Assembly (NCBI GenBank): GCA_012845835.1
Contig: JABAKD010000013.1
Span: 8,533,128-8,597,127 of the forward strand
DNA: 64,000 bases
Source of the DNA: Undaria pinnatifida
Lineage: Eukaryota > Sar > Phaeophyceae > Laminariales > Alariaceae
Direction of reading: 5' to 3'
Position 1 is the stretch's first letter. Every line of letters begins with the position of its first letter. Made by a program: the position numbers and the translations under genes. Below are positions 21,733 through 32,099 of the stretch, piece by piece. Below the pieces are notes generated by a model, which was given only the letters and a program-made list of their open reading frames with translations, did not search any database and was not told the DNA's origin.

Positions 21733-22290
21733 TACTGCGGGTATATTTTCGAATTTGCCTCCCACTGTGATTAGCTTGGACTTTCTTATTTTACCGCAAC
21801 AGTATATTACGGATTTATTTTCGAATTCGCCTCCCACTGTGATTAGCTTGGACTCTCTTCTTTTACCGCAACAACAGTATATTACGGGTTTGCTTCCGAA
21901 TTCGCGTCCCACTGTGATTAGCTTGGGCTCTCTTCTTTTACCGCAACAGTCTGTTACGGGTTTATTCTCGAATTCGCCTCCCACTGTGATGATAAGCTTG
22001 GACTCTCTTCTTTTACCGCAACAGTATATTACGGTTTTTTTCTCGAATTCGCCTCCCACTGTGATTAGCTTGGGCTCTCTTCGTTTACCGCAACAGTCTG
22101 TCACGGGTTTATTTTCGAATTCGCCTCCCACTGTGATAAGCGTGGACTCTCTTCTTTACCGCAACAGTACATTACGGGTTTTTTCTCGAATTCACCTTCA
22201 GCTGTGATTAGCTTTGACTCTCTTCGTTTACCGCAACAGTATATTTCGGGTTTATTTTCAAATTCGCCTTCAACTGGTGATCAGCCTTCT
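21733..22290. repeat. 72-bp tandem repeat, open on both strands
   Basis: About eight units, each containing TTTACCGCAACAGTATATTA, then CGAATTCGCCTCCCACTGTG, then ATTAGCTTGGACTCTCTTC. The period is about 24 codons, so both a plus frame (repeating FSNSPPTVISLDSLLLPQQ) and a minus frame (repeating CCGKRRESKLITVGGEFEN) stay open for over 100 residues. It occupies the 5' interior of Copia-2 where gag would be expected. I regard it as a satellite, not a coding gag. Confidence 0.9.
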
Positions 22291-22892
22291 CTAGGTCTCT
22301 TCCTTTGCTACAGTTGGTGTTGGCGTTAGCCGCAATTACGCCTTTTGCGGTCTGTCGCTGCAGTTGTTAGTAGCGGACGTTTGGATGTAGTGCAATTTCT
22401 ATCGCCCCGAGCCACCTGTTGTTTGTTACCAGATGTTTAATCACTCGACCCAACAGGATTGCAAACGCAACCACACACACGCCCCGACACAGTATGAATC
22501 GACGCGCTATGCAGTCCTATCCTGACGATGACGAGCCGACGTTTGGATGTAGTGCAGTTCCTACCAGCCTGAGTAAACTGTTGTCACCAGATACTGTGAC
22601 ACTCGACCTGGTAAAATCGCAAGCGCAACCACACGCACGCCCCGACAGAGTGAATCGACGCGCTATGTGTTGCTATCCTGACGAGCAGTACTCCGATTGG
22701 CAGATAGATTCCTTACTCGTACTCGTACTCGTACGTAGTCGTGCAGTGTTGACGTAAACTCACTTTTTTTTTTTCTTTTTTTTGTTCGATTTCAACCCTT
22801 GTCCAGGCCAGCCCTCAGTTAGGATCCCTCGTGGACGTCGTCTTGAAAATCCTTAGATGTGTGCACCTTGCTGTAGACCGAAGCTCATAACC

Positions 22893-23764
22893 TATTCAGG
22901 TATAGTCGTTACACCCTTGACAGGTGGTCGCACAGGCGGGCACAGGCAGCAGCATGCTGCCATGCTGGTGTTGGACAAAGATGATCCACCGATGATAAAA
23001 ACCCCAGAAGAGTGATGTTTTGTAGAAGGGCCGCTTGTTGGGCAATAAAACTTAGAGAACAATAGACGTCTGAGTCTAGAGGTGGTGGTGAGAGGAGTGA
23101 GAGAGGGTGGGGCACGCCCGCGCTCTCTCTCTCGTAGCTACGTACTCAGACCCCGCTCCTTCGTTTGCTACAACAATAGTACATGAAGGACCCCGTGTAC
23201 AAAAACAAACAAACAACAACAACTCGTCGGGGTCCTCAAAAGAACTGGTCGTAGTTACGCCGCATTTTAGTCGAACCGTAACTTAACACACCGTGTTTTT
23301 CTATTGCTGCCTAAAACATCACCGATGCTACTACTGTTGTGCCCGGCTACTGCAACACCCTATTGACGACCCAGTGCTACCTACGTTGGCCGACCCTAGC
23401 CGATCCCAGTTCTGGCCGGTCGTAGCTCGGGTAAACTTGCTTCTTGACTCGTCGCGATCCCGAAGCTACCGAGTGGTACTTCGTTGCGTATCGTGACTGC
23501 TGCTCCCTGTTTACAGCAGTATTACAGTAGTGCTACGTACTTCGCGACCCCGAAGCTACCGAGTGGTACTTCGTTGCGTATCGTGACTGTTGCTCCCTGT
23601 CTACAGCAGTATTACAGTAGTGCTACGTACTGCTTCCCCCGGCTACAGCTACCTGCTCTCCTTTGCTATAGCAGTACTGGTGCTAACTACTGCTGCCCCA
23701 GGCAACAGCAGTGGCGATGAACATTAATCAGAGATGTAGGTGTTCACGCCCTAATATCTTTAAC
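22893..23764 (-). repeat. Copia-2 5' LTR with internal 90-bp duplication
   Basis: 872 bp. It matches the other LTR except for a tandem copy of about 90 bp around 23,455-23,630 (both copies hold GAAGCTACCGAGTGGTACTT). The duplication arose after insertion or during the last replication. Confidence 0.92.
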
Positions 23765-23890
23765 ATTCAGCGTCTGGATAGTGTCCAAAATTGGCATCAT
23801 TTCCAAACGGTAGGTAGGTGCTAAAGTTTTGAATTTTGCGGCGGTATTCTCTCGAGCGTTTGTTTTGCTTGACGTCTGCAGGGCTTGAGC
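23765..23890 (+). repeat. Dispersed repeat R, copy 5, right half
   Basis: Starts with the target duplicate ttcag, then the R terminus AAATTGGCATCATTTCC and the R tail GTCTGCAGGGCTTGAGC. Joined in thought to 17,375-17,567, it completes one R unit and shows the pre-insertion state. Confidence 0.88.
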
Positions 23891-23910
23891 GCGTGTTATA
23901 ATACCAGTTA

Positions 23911-25880
23911 CACTGATCGTCGATTTCTCATCGAGTGTTGCTAACTCACGCTCTCGCGCTATCCGCAAATCAATTAGTGCACAACAAGACGAAAAATTAT
24001 ACGAGTACGCACTCGGGGGGATTCGAACTCACGAAGCTGATCTATACCTGCCTGTACCAGGCTCGAGGATATCACCTGATACGCCACCGGGGCAGTGAGT
24101 GATATAGAGCCGGTCGCCCCGGTGGTGGTCTAGCGGGGTTACACTCGAATATTACCACTATTAATACTAGCGTTGGTCCTTGAGGTAAACAACCACCGTT
24201 GTGAGCTTTGTTGGCTTTATTTATTTGAAATAGATGGGAAAAAAAAATGGATCAACTAAATGCTGAAGCGCACGCAAGACTAAACGAGGAGGGGGTAGTA
24301 GTGATCACGATTACTGCGGCGCCAGGAAAAGCCACACAACAAGCAGCATTGCGAGTGGCTGCGTCCCCGGAGCCTCGCGAGTTGTATTATACAAGTTCCT
24401 CCTGTTGTTAAGCTGCGCCACTCGAAGGTGGTGGTAAGTAGGCAGCAGGATGGCGTGCTTTGTTGTAGCTGTGGTCCCTGACTCCGTTGCTGTGGTCGTT
24501 TGCCGGTCAAGTGCAAGCGGTCGTGTGTTGATACGTAACTGACGAATAAGTTTGTGTTGCTTCGTACTTGACGTGCTCCTTGTTGCTGCCGATTGCTGAT
24601 TGATCATCTCTTGTAGTGTTTTTTTTCTTGGCACACTTCTACTTTTCAGCTTCTGGACACACACGCCGTGGTCACAGGTGTCGTTCTTTCATCTCCTCCC
24701 CCGGTTATTGCCTTCATTTTGTTTTGGCGCATAGGGTGCAGCACCCACTGATCGTCGATTTCTCATCGTGTGTTGCTAACTCACGCTCTCGCGCTTTCCG
24801 CAACTCAATTAGTGCACAAGACGACAAATTATACGAGTACGCACTCGGGGGGATTCGAACTCCCGACGCTGATCTATACCAGGCTCGAGGATATATTCTG
24901 ATCGATACGCCACCGGGCAGTGAGTGATATAGAGCCGGTCGCCCCGGTGGTCTAGCGGGGTTACACTCGAATATTACTACCACTATTAATACTAGCGTTG
25001 GTCCTTGAGGTAAACAACCACCGTTCGTTGTGAGCTTTGTTGGCTTTATATATTTGAAGAAATAAATGGGAAAAGAAGGAACTAACTGCTGAAGCACACG
25101 CATGACTAAACGAGGAGGAGGTGGCAGTGATCACGATTACTGCGCCCGGAAAAGCCACACAACAAGCAGCATTGCGAGTGGCTGCGTCCCCGGGGCCTCG
25201 AGGGTTGTATTATACATGTTCCTCCTGTTGTTAAGCTGTTCCACTCGAAGGTGGTGGTAAGTAGACAGTAGGATGGCGTGCTTTGTTGTTGCTGTGGTCC
25301 CTCACTCCGTTGCTGTGGTCGTTTGCCGGACAAGTGCAAGCGGTCGTGTGTTGGTACGTAACTGACAAATAAGTTTGTGCTGCTTCGTACTTGGCGTGCT
25401 CCTTATTGCTGCTGATTGCTGATTGATCATCTCTTGTAGTGTTTTTTTTCTTGGCACACTTCTACTTTCCAGCTTCTTGACATACAAGCCGTGGTCACAG
25501 GTGTCGTCCTTCCCTTCCCCCTCCCGGCTATTGCCTTCATTTTGTTTTGGCGCATAGGGTGCAGCACCCACTGATCGTCCATTTTTCATCGTGTGTTGCT
25601 AACTCACGCTCTCGCGCTTTCTGCAAGTCAATTAGTGCACAAGACGACAAATTATACGAGTACGCACTCGGGGAGATTCGAACTCACGAAGCTGATCTAC
25701 ACCAGGCTCGAGGATATATTCTGATCGATACGCCACCGGGCAGTGAGTGATATAGAGCCGGTCGCCCCGGTGGTCTGGCGGGGTTACACTCGAATACTAC
25801 TACTGCTATTAATGCTAGCGTTGGTCCTTGAAGTAAATAACCACCGTTGTGAGCTTTGTTGGCTTTATTTATTTGAAATA
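23911..25880 (-). repeat. Tandem array of about 830-bp units carrying a tRNA-headed SINE
   Basis: Units start at about 23,911, 24,746 and 25,569 (835 and 823 bp apart); the last is partial. On the minus strand each carries a SINE head: A-box-like TGGCGTATCAGG, B-box GAGTTCGAATCCC, then CGAGTGCGTACTCGTATAA. The body ends before an A-rich run near 24,620 and 25,445. On the plus strand, GGTGGTCTAGCGGGGTTA is a second A-box-like sequence pointing the other way. The remaining 500 bp of each unit is unknown. The SINE family recurs alone at 57,127-57,444, which fixes its 3' end. Frames in the units are not conserved as protein. Confidence 0.85.
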
Positions 25881-27916
25881 AATGGGAAATATAGAAAATA
25901 TAAAAAATTGTAAAAGTTTATCAAAACTTGTAAAACATTTAGGGGTGTTGGAAGTGACCTGCTCGTCTCAGGGAGGCAGAACGCAATCCCGTGCCAACTA
26001 GAGCCAACTAAGCGAAATTTAATGCGTCGAGCGCCGCCACGGAGCTCGGCCGAGATCCAGACATGCTTCGTAATGTACCCATGGGAGGCTAGTTTGCCCC
26101 GCGTACGAAAGTGCGAGAAGAAACACTCGGCCGCCGGAGAGCAGCGAGAAAAAAAAAACGAAGATCACATTTTATATACATATATCGGGTAAATAAATAA
26201 TGGGGAGTGTAGAAGATAACGAGCGGGTTATTTTAGTATAATTATCCCCACCACAAGACTTGGCTGTTACACTAGCCGCTACCAAGATGTGATGACCTTT
26301 TCATTGCAGGCGATCCAAAGGCTATGCGTCGACGGCTGATGATGTTGTACTTTTGCATAACGGCCAAGGGTACGGTAGGGGAGTCACTTTTGGGGCCTGT
26401 TTTTGCAGTGTGGCTCGGGATCACGTGTGCGAATGACCCCCGTGTTCCTTTGCGATCTGTGCTTTTGTGCTGTTCAATATTTTCGATATGAATGTGCAAT
26501 TGAATGGTTAGCTACGCTGCGCCAAGGACGTCGGAAGTATTTTCGTCGGTGAGGTGCGGTGTAACTCGTGCGAGTGGCTCAAATCCAGTAGTAGCGAAAA
26601 AGGGGGTATTCCCGTACCATTAGATACGCACGCTAGGTGCTTAACGACCACAAAAAGTGGCACGATAAAATTCAAGACATGCGCAACAAAATGTCAACCA
26701 AGAGACCAAAACCCGAGCAAGAGGACCGACCATCCGTTCAGGCTCAAAGCATATTGATTTAGACTACACTAGAAATCGTCACAAGATCGAAAAATGCTCG
26801 CCATACGGTATGAATCAAGTCCCCAAACTTTGATAAACGGCTTTAAGTCGTGTTTCCTATCTAACATTCCGTCGCCGGGGCCTCTGTGGACCATATTTCA
26901 AAAGGAAAAACAACTATTTCGATTGTTTCTGTTACTTTGCAGGTAAGGTCTATGATTTGGATACCAATAGAAAAATTGAACGGGACTCGCACTTAGTACT
27001 AGCTGTCTTGTTTAGCGAAGTCCTAACACAAACCGTACTCTAATACGACCAATACAGGACAAGAACGTGCCGACCCAGTATAGAGTAACCAGGTAAAAAG
27101 CCAATAATCGAGGTACAAGAAGCCGAAATTGGAAAGAAACGAAGAGAGCTCTGAAATATAAAAAAAATAACAGCGATGAGCTCGTCGCTCGAACCAGGGG
27201 GTCATTCGCCGAGATGGGGCGCTGCGACTTCCGTGCAGCGTAGTGACTATCAAGCGTTGTAAGGACTGAACAACGACGCGACGCGACCCCGTGTCGTGGC
27301 CCTTGCTCGATGCGCTGAGGAAGTCGAAGCTCGACGATCAGCCGAAACAAGCGCCGGAACAGCACAAATGATCATCGGGGAGATTCGAGTTATTGAGGAA
27401 TGATGTGGCAGCCGAAATGGTGGACGGATTACAGATGGGGACGCGCGCTGAAGTGGACACGCGCGACGACCAAGCGGCGCTGGAAATCGATGTGGAAGGG
27501 AGGCACAAAAAAGGAGGCGCCAGGGTGTCCGCGACATCTTCCATCCTTAGCTGCTGCTGCTATTCACAAGCAGTTGCGTTCTTCTTTGTTCCTATATTCC
27601 TAAGAACATATACTCGTTGTCTGCATTTGCTCATCATCAGTTAATCTACTGACTGATGGAATAATTACGGTGACTGTTCGTTTTGGGCTGCTGAAATTTT
27701 GATTTTCGATAGCATCTGCTGTCTTTCGACTTGGTTGTGCTTGGTTCAAGTTTTGAATTTCATTTGTACTCATGACGACCGAGGGACACTTCTAGTGCTG
27801 GTACCGGCTATAAAAAAACCATACGCGCGTATCTAACCATAGCCTTGGTCTAACAATGGATAGGTGGGGGCGAGGGGGCGTCACACGCTCCCATCAGAAC
27901 ACCACGCTTGTGACCT
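25881..27916. other. No gene supported
   Basis: A plus frame at 27,393-27,644 (acidic middle, Cys-rich end) and minus frames at 27,012-27,544 have no recognisable domain. I see no clear splice signals or repeats. Confidence 0.45.
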
Positions 27917-28305
27917 CTGTGGACAGCGGAGAACCAGAGAGTGTGTAGTGTTGGTGGTAAGACACGACAGTTTATCTTCTTGGTGGTGACTGACTGTTGA
28001 GGATCTGATGTGGTGTGTGAACGTTATTTAGATCTAAAGAGAATTGTAGTAGGGGTTTCTACTTATCCTCTTCTGGATTCTGCTATGGGGATTCGGGGAT
28101 GAAGTTAAGATCGCTTGTTTTCTTGTGTTTGGAGCTAATACAGCAACTTCTCTCTCCTCTCCTAGCACCTGAATGGTGCCGACCAGCCCCCCTCAGGCCA
28201 AGGGGGAATACTTTCTGGTCAGTAGGCCTTGCCTAACTTAGGCGTGTCTACAATTATCGATAATTCAGGTTGAACACACCGACGTTAGTCAGGGATTTTT
28301 TTCTG
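27917..28305 (+). repeat. Right arm of the 400-bp inverted repeat
   Basis: The inverted copy of 15,690-16,087, ending GTCAGGGATTTTTTTCTGGT. A short extra copy of CTTGCCTAGCTTAGGCGTGTCTACA follows at 28,312-28,337, as though a further partial repeat had been joined to its end. Confidence 0.8.
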
Positions 28306-28337
28306 GTTATCTTGCCTAGCTTAGGCGTGTCTACACC

Positions 28338-30972
28338 TCGCACAGGTTGGTGTTCGTTGGTTCAAAGGGATGTCATGGGTGGCACGGGTTATATATGCCC
28401 GTATTCAGCGACAATCCGACTCTGCTTCTTTGACAAAAAAAAATCTGGCGGTTGCTGTAGTATATATACCTGGTGACGGCCCCACGTGGTAGCCTAAATG
28501 ACCCGAGAAATTCGGGTGGTTGACGGCAACTTACGCCAGCAAGCTTGTCTGAACACGCCGACTCTCAGTAGATTTTATCCCATCCTGGTATGCTTTTGTA
28601 TGCTCCCCTTGAAATTTGTTCGAGTCTCTCAACGACACCGACGTGGCGTATGAAGGGTGGTTTCTTATGTTATAAAACGTTGAAAATATATAAAAGATTG
28701 GGACAGCCACATAGTCGTTAGGCGTTTCGGAACCAGTAGATGGAAACGATAAAGACAAAGCTCGGGATACATCATCGTGCTGAGGTAGCACAAGACGTGA
28801 GTTACACTAAACTTCCCACAGGTCAGAGGTGTTTAGGCCCCATTACATGTCACCCGCCAGTATGTTGGGACCCAACGACATTATTAGCGATCGCACTGGT
28901 AAACCGGCATCCACGGTTAAATGAATTACCTCAACCCTTAGCCCAGAGCCGATGCAACACCTTCAAAAAGTTCGTCCACGTCCTGTACTCACTAAGCAGA
29001 TGAATTTTACATGTATAACAACTACGCGTAAACTTTCATTATAAGGTTTCATCCCTATTCGTACTCAGTATTTCTATTCACCCTACACCATTGGAGAAAA
29101 CTTATGCAAACACACATAGTCAAACTATGAGCAGTGACGGTATTATGAGTTATTATGATACCGTTATAACCCATAGTTGTCAAGCATGCTTAATGCATGT
29201 ATATCCTCAGGGATAAGTTTGCATTCAACCATACTTGACTAAATACGCGAGGGGGAACGCTGAAATTTCTAAGCACCCCTCGTACTTTCGTTATTAGTGC
29301 CCCCCCAAAGCTTTCTCGGCGTGATCAAATACGTTATGCATACAAAACTAGCCCCAAATAACCCCCCCTTGCGATTTCGTGTAGAGGACCTGGATCTACC
29401 AGAAAGAAGAAAGAGATATACCAGTATTCGGGAGGAGGAGCACGTGGCTACAAAATATGTGCCCGTGTGGCACAACAGTAGAGATTGCAACTCAAATAGT
29501 AGGATTATGTGAAATATACAAGGAGGAACGGGACGCCTCAGAGGAAGAGATGAGAAAATTAGACGTATGTGACATGGAAGAGTTTGGTAGACTAGAGAGT
29601 AGCGAGAAAACGATCGCTATCCTAGGAAATGGATGGTGGCAGCAGACGGCGAACAGGACGGGGATAGGATAACCAAACAGTTTTATGTAGTATATGGAAG
29701 AAGCATAATGCGCGCTCAAATGTTGGAGGTGTCTCTATTAGGAGTTGGAACGGTGCTCCGTGTCGAAAGGGATGCTTGGTCAATGGTCAAATAACTAAGG
29801 CAAGCAACAAATGAATACGCCCCCCCCCCCCCTTTCCCCCCCCAGGCAAGATGGGTGCGATCCTAACAGACCAGCACCTTGACACTAGGATTAAAATATG
29901 CACTCTGATTAATGTGATTGTATCAAAGTTCGTAAAACCACTGGAAACAGTGCAGATGACAGCAGCTAAAAAATAGTAGGATGCTCAAGTACGACGAGTT
30001 GATATAGAGGAAAGGAACATCTACTGCATGCTAGGGCATGATTTCTATAAGCACCACTAGCACGAGCATCAGACCTGGTCGCGACATCTACAGGCCCACA
30101 ACTTCTTCGACTTAAGGAAAACAGGGTATATAATCGCATGTTATCTAACGTGAAAAGGAACTACATGCAGAAACAATAAAGCTGTGTACACCACACCAAC
30201 CTAGTGCTTAGGGTACTACGTACGCACCGTCATTCGCGTCCCAAAATGTAGGCCGAACCATGGAACGAAGTAACGTAGCTGAGCGTGCACACGATAAACA
30301 AGCAATATAGGACTGATAGGCCTGTGTGCCGGGTTGCATTTGTTCCCCCTCGTGATCAATGCAGATGGAATTACATGACTAAATCACTTCGCTGTATTTG
30401 CAATGTGTATGTCTCTATCTCACAGTTTGTTACTTCAAGCTCGTCGCTCTAGGAGGCATCGGCACGACACTTTCTGTGGACGTAGATGGGTGGAAATATC
30501 GGTCTAATGTCGAGAGCACATACCCGTTTAATACATTAGAAATATAATAGCTATCCTAGCTATTTGGCACGCAATACTATAAATAGTCAAAAAAATGTTT
30601 GTGGTAGCATATACCAGCACTATTCGGCTAGCTTCCGAAGCAAGTCAGTATAAAGTGGTCGTCACGTTGGGAGTGCTGTGTCGAATGCTCTATCATACGG
30701 TTATGTCCAACTACCCCATCCCTGCATGGCGATACGCCGTAGGCCTATTTACCTTCAAGATTGCCATATTCTATTAATAATCTGCCCATCATACTGGTAG
30801 ATCGCCAGGCATGGTTGTCCGATTACACATAATAACCAGGCATGGTTGTTCGATTAACGGCAGGTGTACTCAAAAGGATAACAGCGCAGTGTTCGTGACT
30901 TGGGTGCTTTGGGGAATCTTGTCCAATGAAAATACATTTCCCGGGAAAAATCCTAAAATTGTGCGGCCCCTG
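28338..30972. other. No gene seen
   Basis: Only short frames. A 16-base poly-C interrupted tract lies at 29,820-29,845. Nothing on either strand resembles the 3' end of a gene convergent with the RICTOR homologue before about 31 kb. Confidence 0.5.
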
Positions 30973-31150
30973 TCTCTCACAGACATCCGCAACAAAAGTC
31001 GTTGCAAGTGGCATTGGCATCCCAACGGACAAGCCCCAGACTCTATGACGGCGGCGCTCCCCCCTTCTCTCACAGACATCCGCAACAAGGTCGTTGCAAG
31101 TGGTGTTTGGCGTCTCAACGGGCAAGCCCCGGACTCTTATGACAGAAGCT
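30973..31150 (+). repeat. Tandem duplication, about 96-bp period
   Basis: TCTCTCACAGACATCCGCAAC occurs at 30,973 and 31,069, followed in both by GTCGTTGCAAGTGG and CAACGGGCAAGCCCC-like sequence. The copies differ at several positions. Confidence 0.85.
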
Positions 31151-31459
31151 ATTCGTCACGCCGAGGTCACAAGTATTCTCGAGCGCACGTCCCACTGGCA
31201 GGCAGCCAGTACAACTACGCGACGGGCGCTTACGTCCGAAAAGGCAGAGGAATACGAGTACAGCAAAAATCCGAAGCACAAGGACAGCACGATGTCCGAA
31301 GACGGGGTGCAGTATCCCTGCAACCCGAAGTGGAACGAGGGATCGAGCTCGTTTTCGGTTTACTTCATATTGCTGCTTGGGCTAGGCAGTGGTTCGCTTA
31401 CGACCAGCCGTTTTAACACAGGACTGGTTTCATCAGTCCGACCTCAAGTGGGGAGCTGA
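31094..31459 (+). CDS. Possible exon or short ORF, unknown
   Basis: A 121-codon frame whose middle part (KAEEYEYSKNPKHKDSTMS, then EDGVQYPCNPKWNEGSSS) has a balanced, charged composition more like coding sequence than the neighbouring frames. It starts inside a tandem duplication, has no recognised domain and ends 150 bp from the stop codon of the RICTOR homologue on the opposite strand. It may be the last exon of a convergent gene or chance. Confidence 0.25.
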   Translation: MQVVFGVSTGKPRTLMTEAIRHAEVTSILERTSHWQAASTTTRRALTSEKAEEYEYSKNPKHKDSTMSEDGVQYPCNPKWNEGSSSFSVYFILLLGLGSGSLTTSRFNTGLVSSVRPQVGS

Positions 31460-31616
31460 CGGGGGTACTGAATCAACGAAAATTCACGCAGTTAGTAGAC
31501 GCACAGTCTATCTAAACAAACAATACATCACAGGTATGGGCATGAAGTGCGACAAACCAACTTCCGGAGCGTCCAGTCCAACTTTGCCACCCGTAAGTTG
31601 TGCTTACGCGCATTGC

Positions 31617-32099
31617 TTAAGCAACGTAAGGCTCCCAATCGCTGGTTCCAGGTGTCACCTGTTCAAACAGCTCAAAAATATACCGTCGCATCGGCAGCGA
31701 GAAACTACGAGGGACGCGGACCAATCGCAGCACGAAAACGGGAGGTGCAGGTGGAAACGTGGGCGTCAGTGTCTCGCGCAGTACTTTCGGGGATAAGAGT
31801 AGCTTCGGCGATGATGATTCTGAAATTTTATGCCTCGGTGTGTTTTTAACGCTTTCGCTTGTTGGATCAATCTGCAACGGCGCCACTACATCAGAGGCAT
31901 AGCTTTTGAGTTGAGGAGAAGTCACGAACCTGTAGTCCGCGAGAAGTTGATGCACAAGCAGGAACATCGGGAGGCTGTTGGTGAAGGAGCCTTTGTGGGC
32001 CTTGTCCTTGCGCATTCGGCTTAGTTTTCTCATCGCCTCTTTCCGCGATATGTGGCTGCTCAATTTTGCCACTTGGTGCAGGATGTCCGCGTCTCTTGT
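31617..32099 (-). CDS. RICTOR: RICTOR C-terminal helical domain (last two exons)
   Basis: 32,099-31,930 encodes DILHQVAKLSSHISRKEAM and a basic stretch, then LLVHQLLADY. It splices in phase to 31,704-31,617, which encodes SFSLPMRRYIFELFEQV and ends at TAA. Together they match the end of animal RICTOR (EVLRLVINLSS, then HLLSHCTFRLPCRRFIQELF). The long disordered phospho-region that separates RICTOR_V from this domain in animals is essentially absent, since the intervening DNA is too short to hold it. No polyadenylation signal was identified downstream. Confidence 0.92.
   Translation of the reverse strand, partial: TRDADILHQVAKLSSHISRKEAMRKLSRMRKDKAHKGSFTNSLPMFLLVHQLLADYRFVTSPQLKSYASDVVAPLQIDPTSESVKNTPRHKISESSSPKLLLSPKVLRETLTPTFPPAPPVFVLRLVRVPRSFSLPMRRYIFELFEQVTPGTSDWEPYVA

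Larger units (their letters stand above)
17568..23764 (-). mobile_element. Copia-2: LTR retrotransposon, minus strand, decayed
   Basis: A 6,197-bp Copia element inserted into an R repeat. The LTRs (17,568-18,349 and 22,893-23,764) read TGTTAAAG to CCTGAATA on the minus strand. Target duplicates ttcag lie at 17,563-17,567 and 23,765-23,769. A polypurine tract adjoins the 3' LTR and GGTTATGAGC follows the 5' LTR. Pol survives as broken RT and RNase H (18,625-20,628). The region where gag, protease and integrase should lie (20,630-22,890) is occupied by minisatellites and carries no recognisable domain. Confidence 0.93.

Noticed and set aside
23911-25880. tRNA genes in the array (GTTCGAATCC box and GGTGGTCTAGCGG box)
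   Set aside because: The boxes are at SINE spacing and no cloverleaf with matching acceptor stem can be drawn; the same head occurs with an A-rich tail at 57.1 kb.
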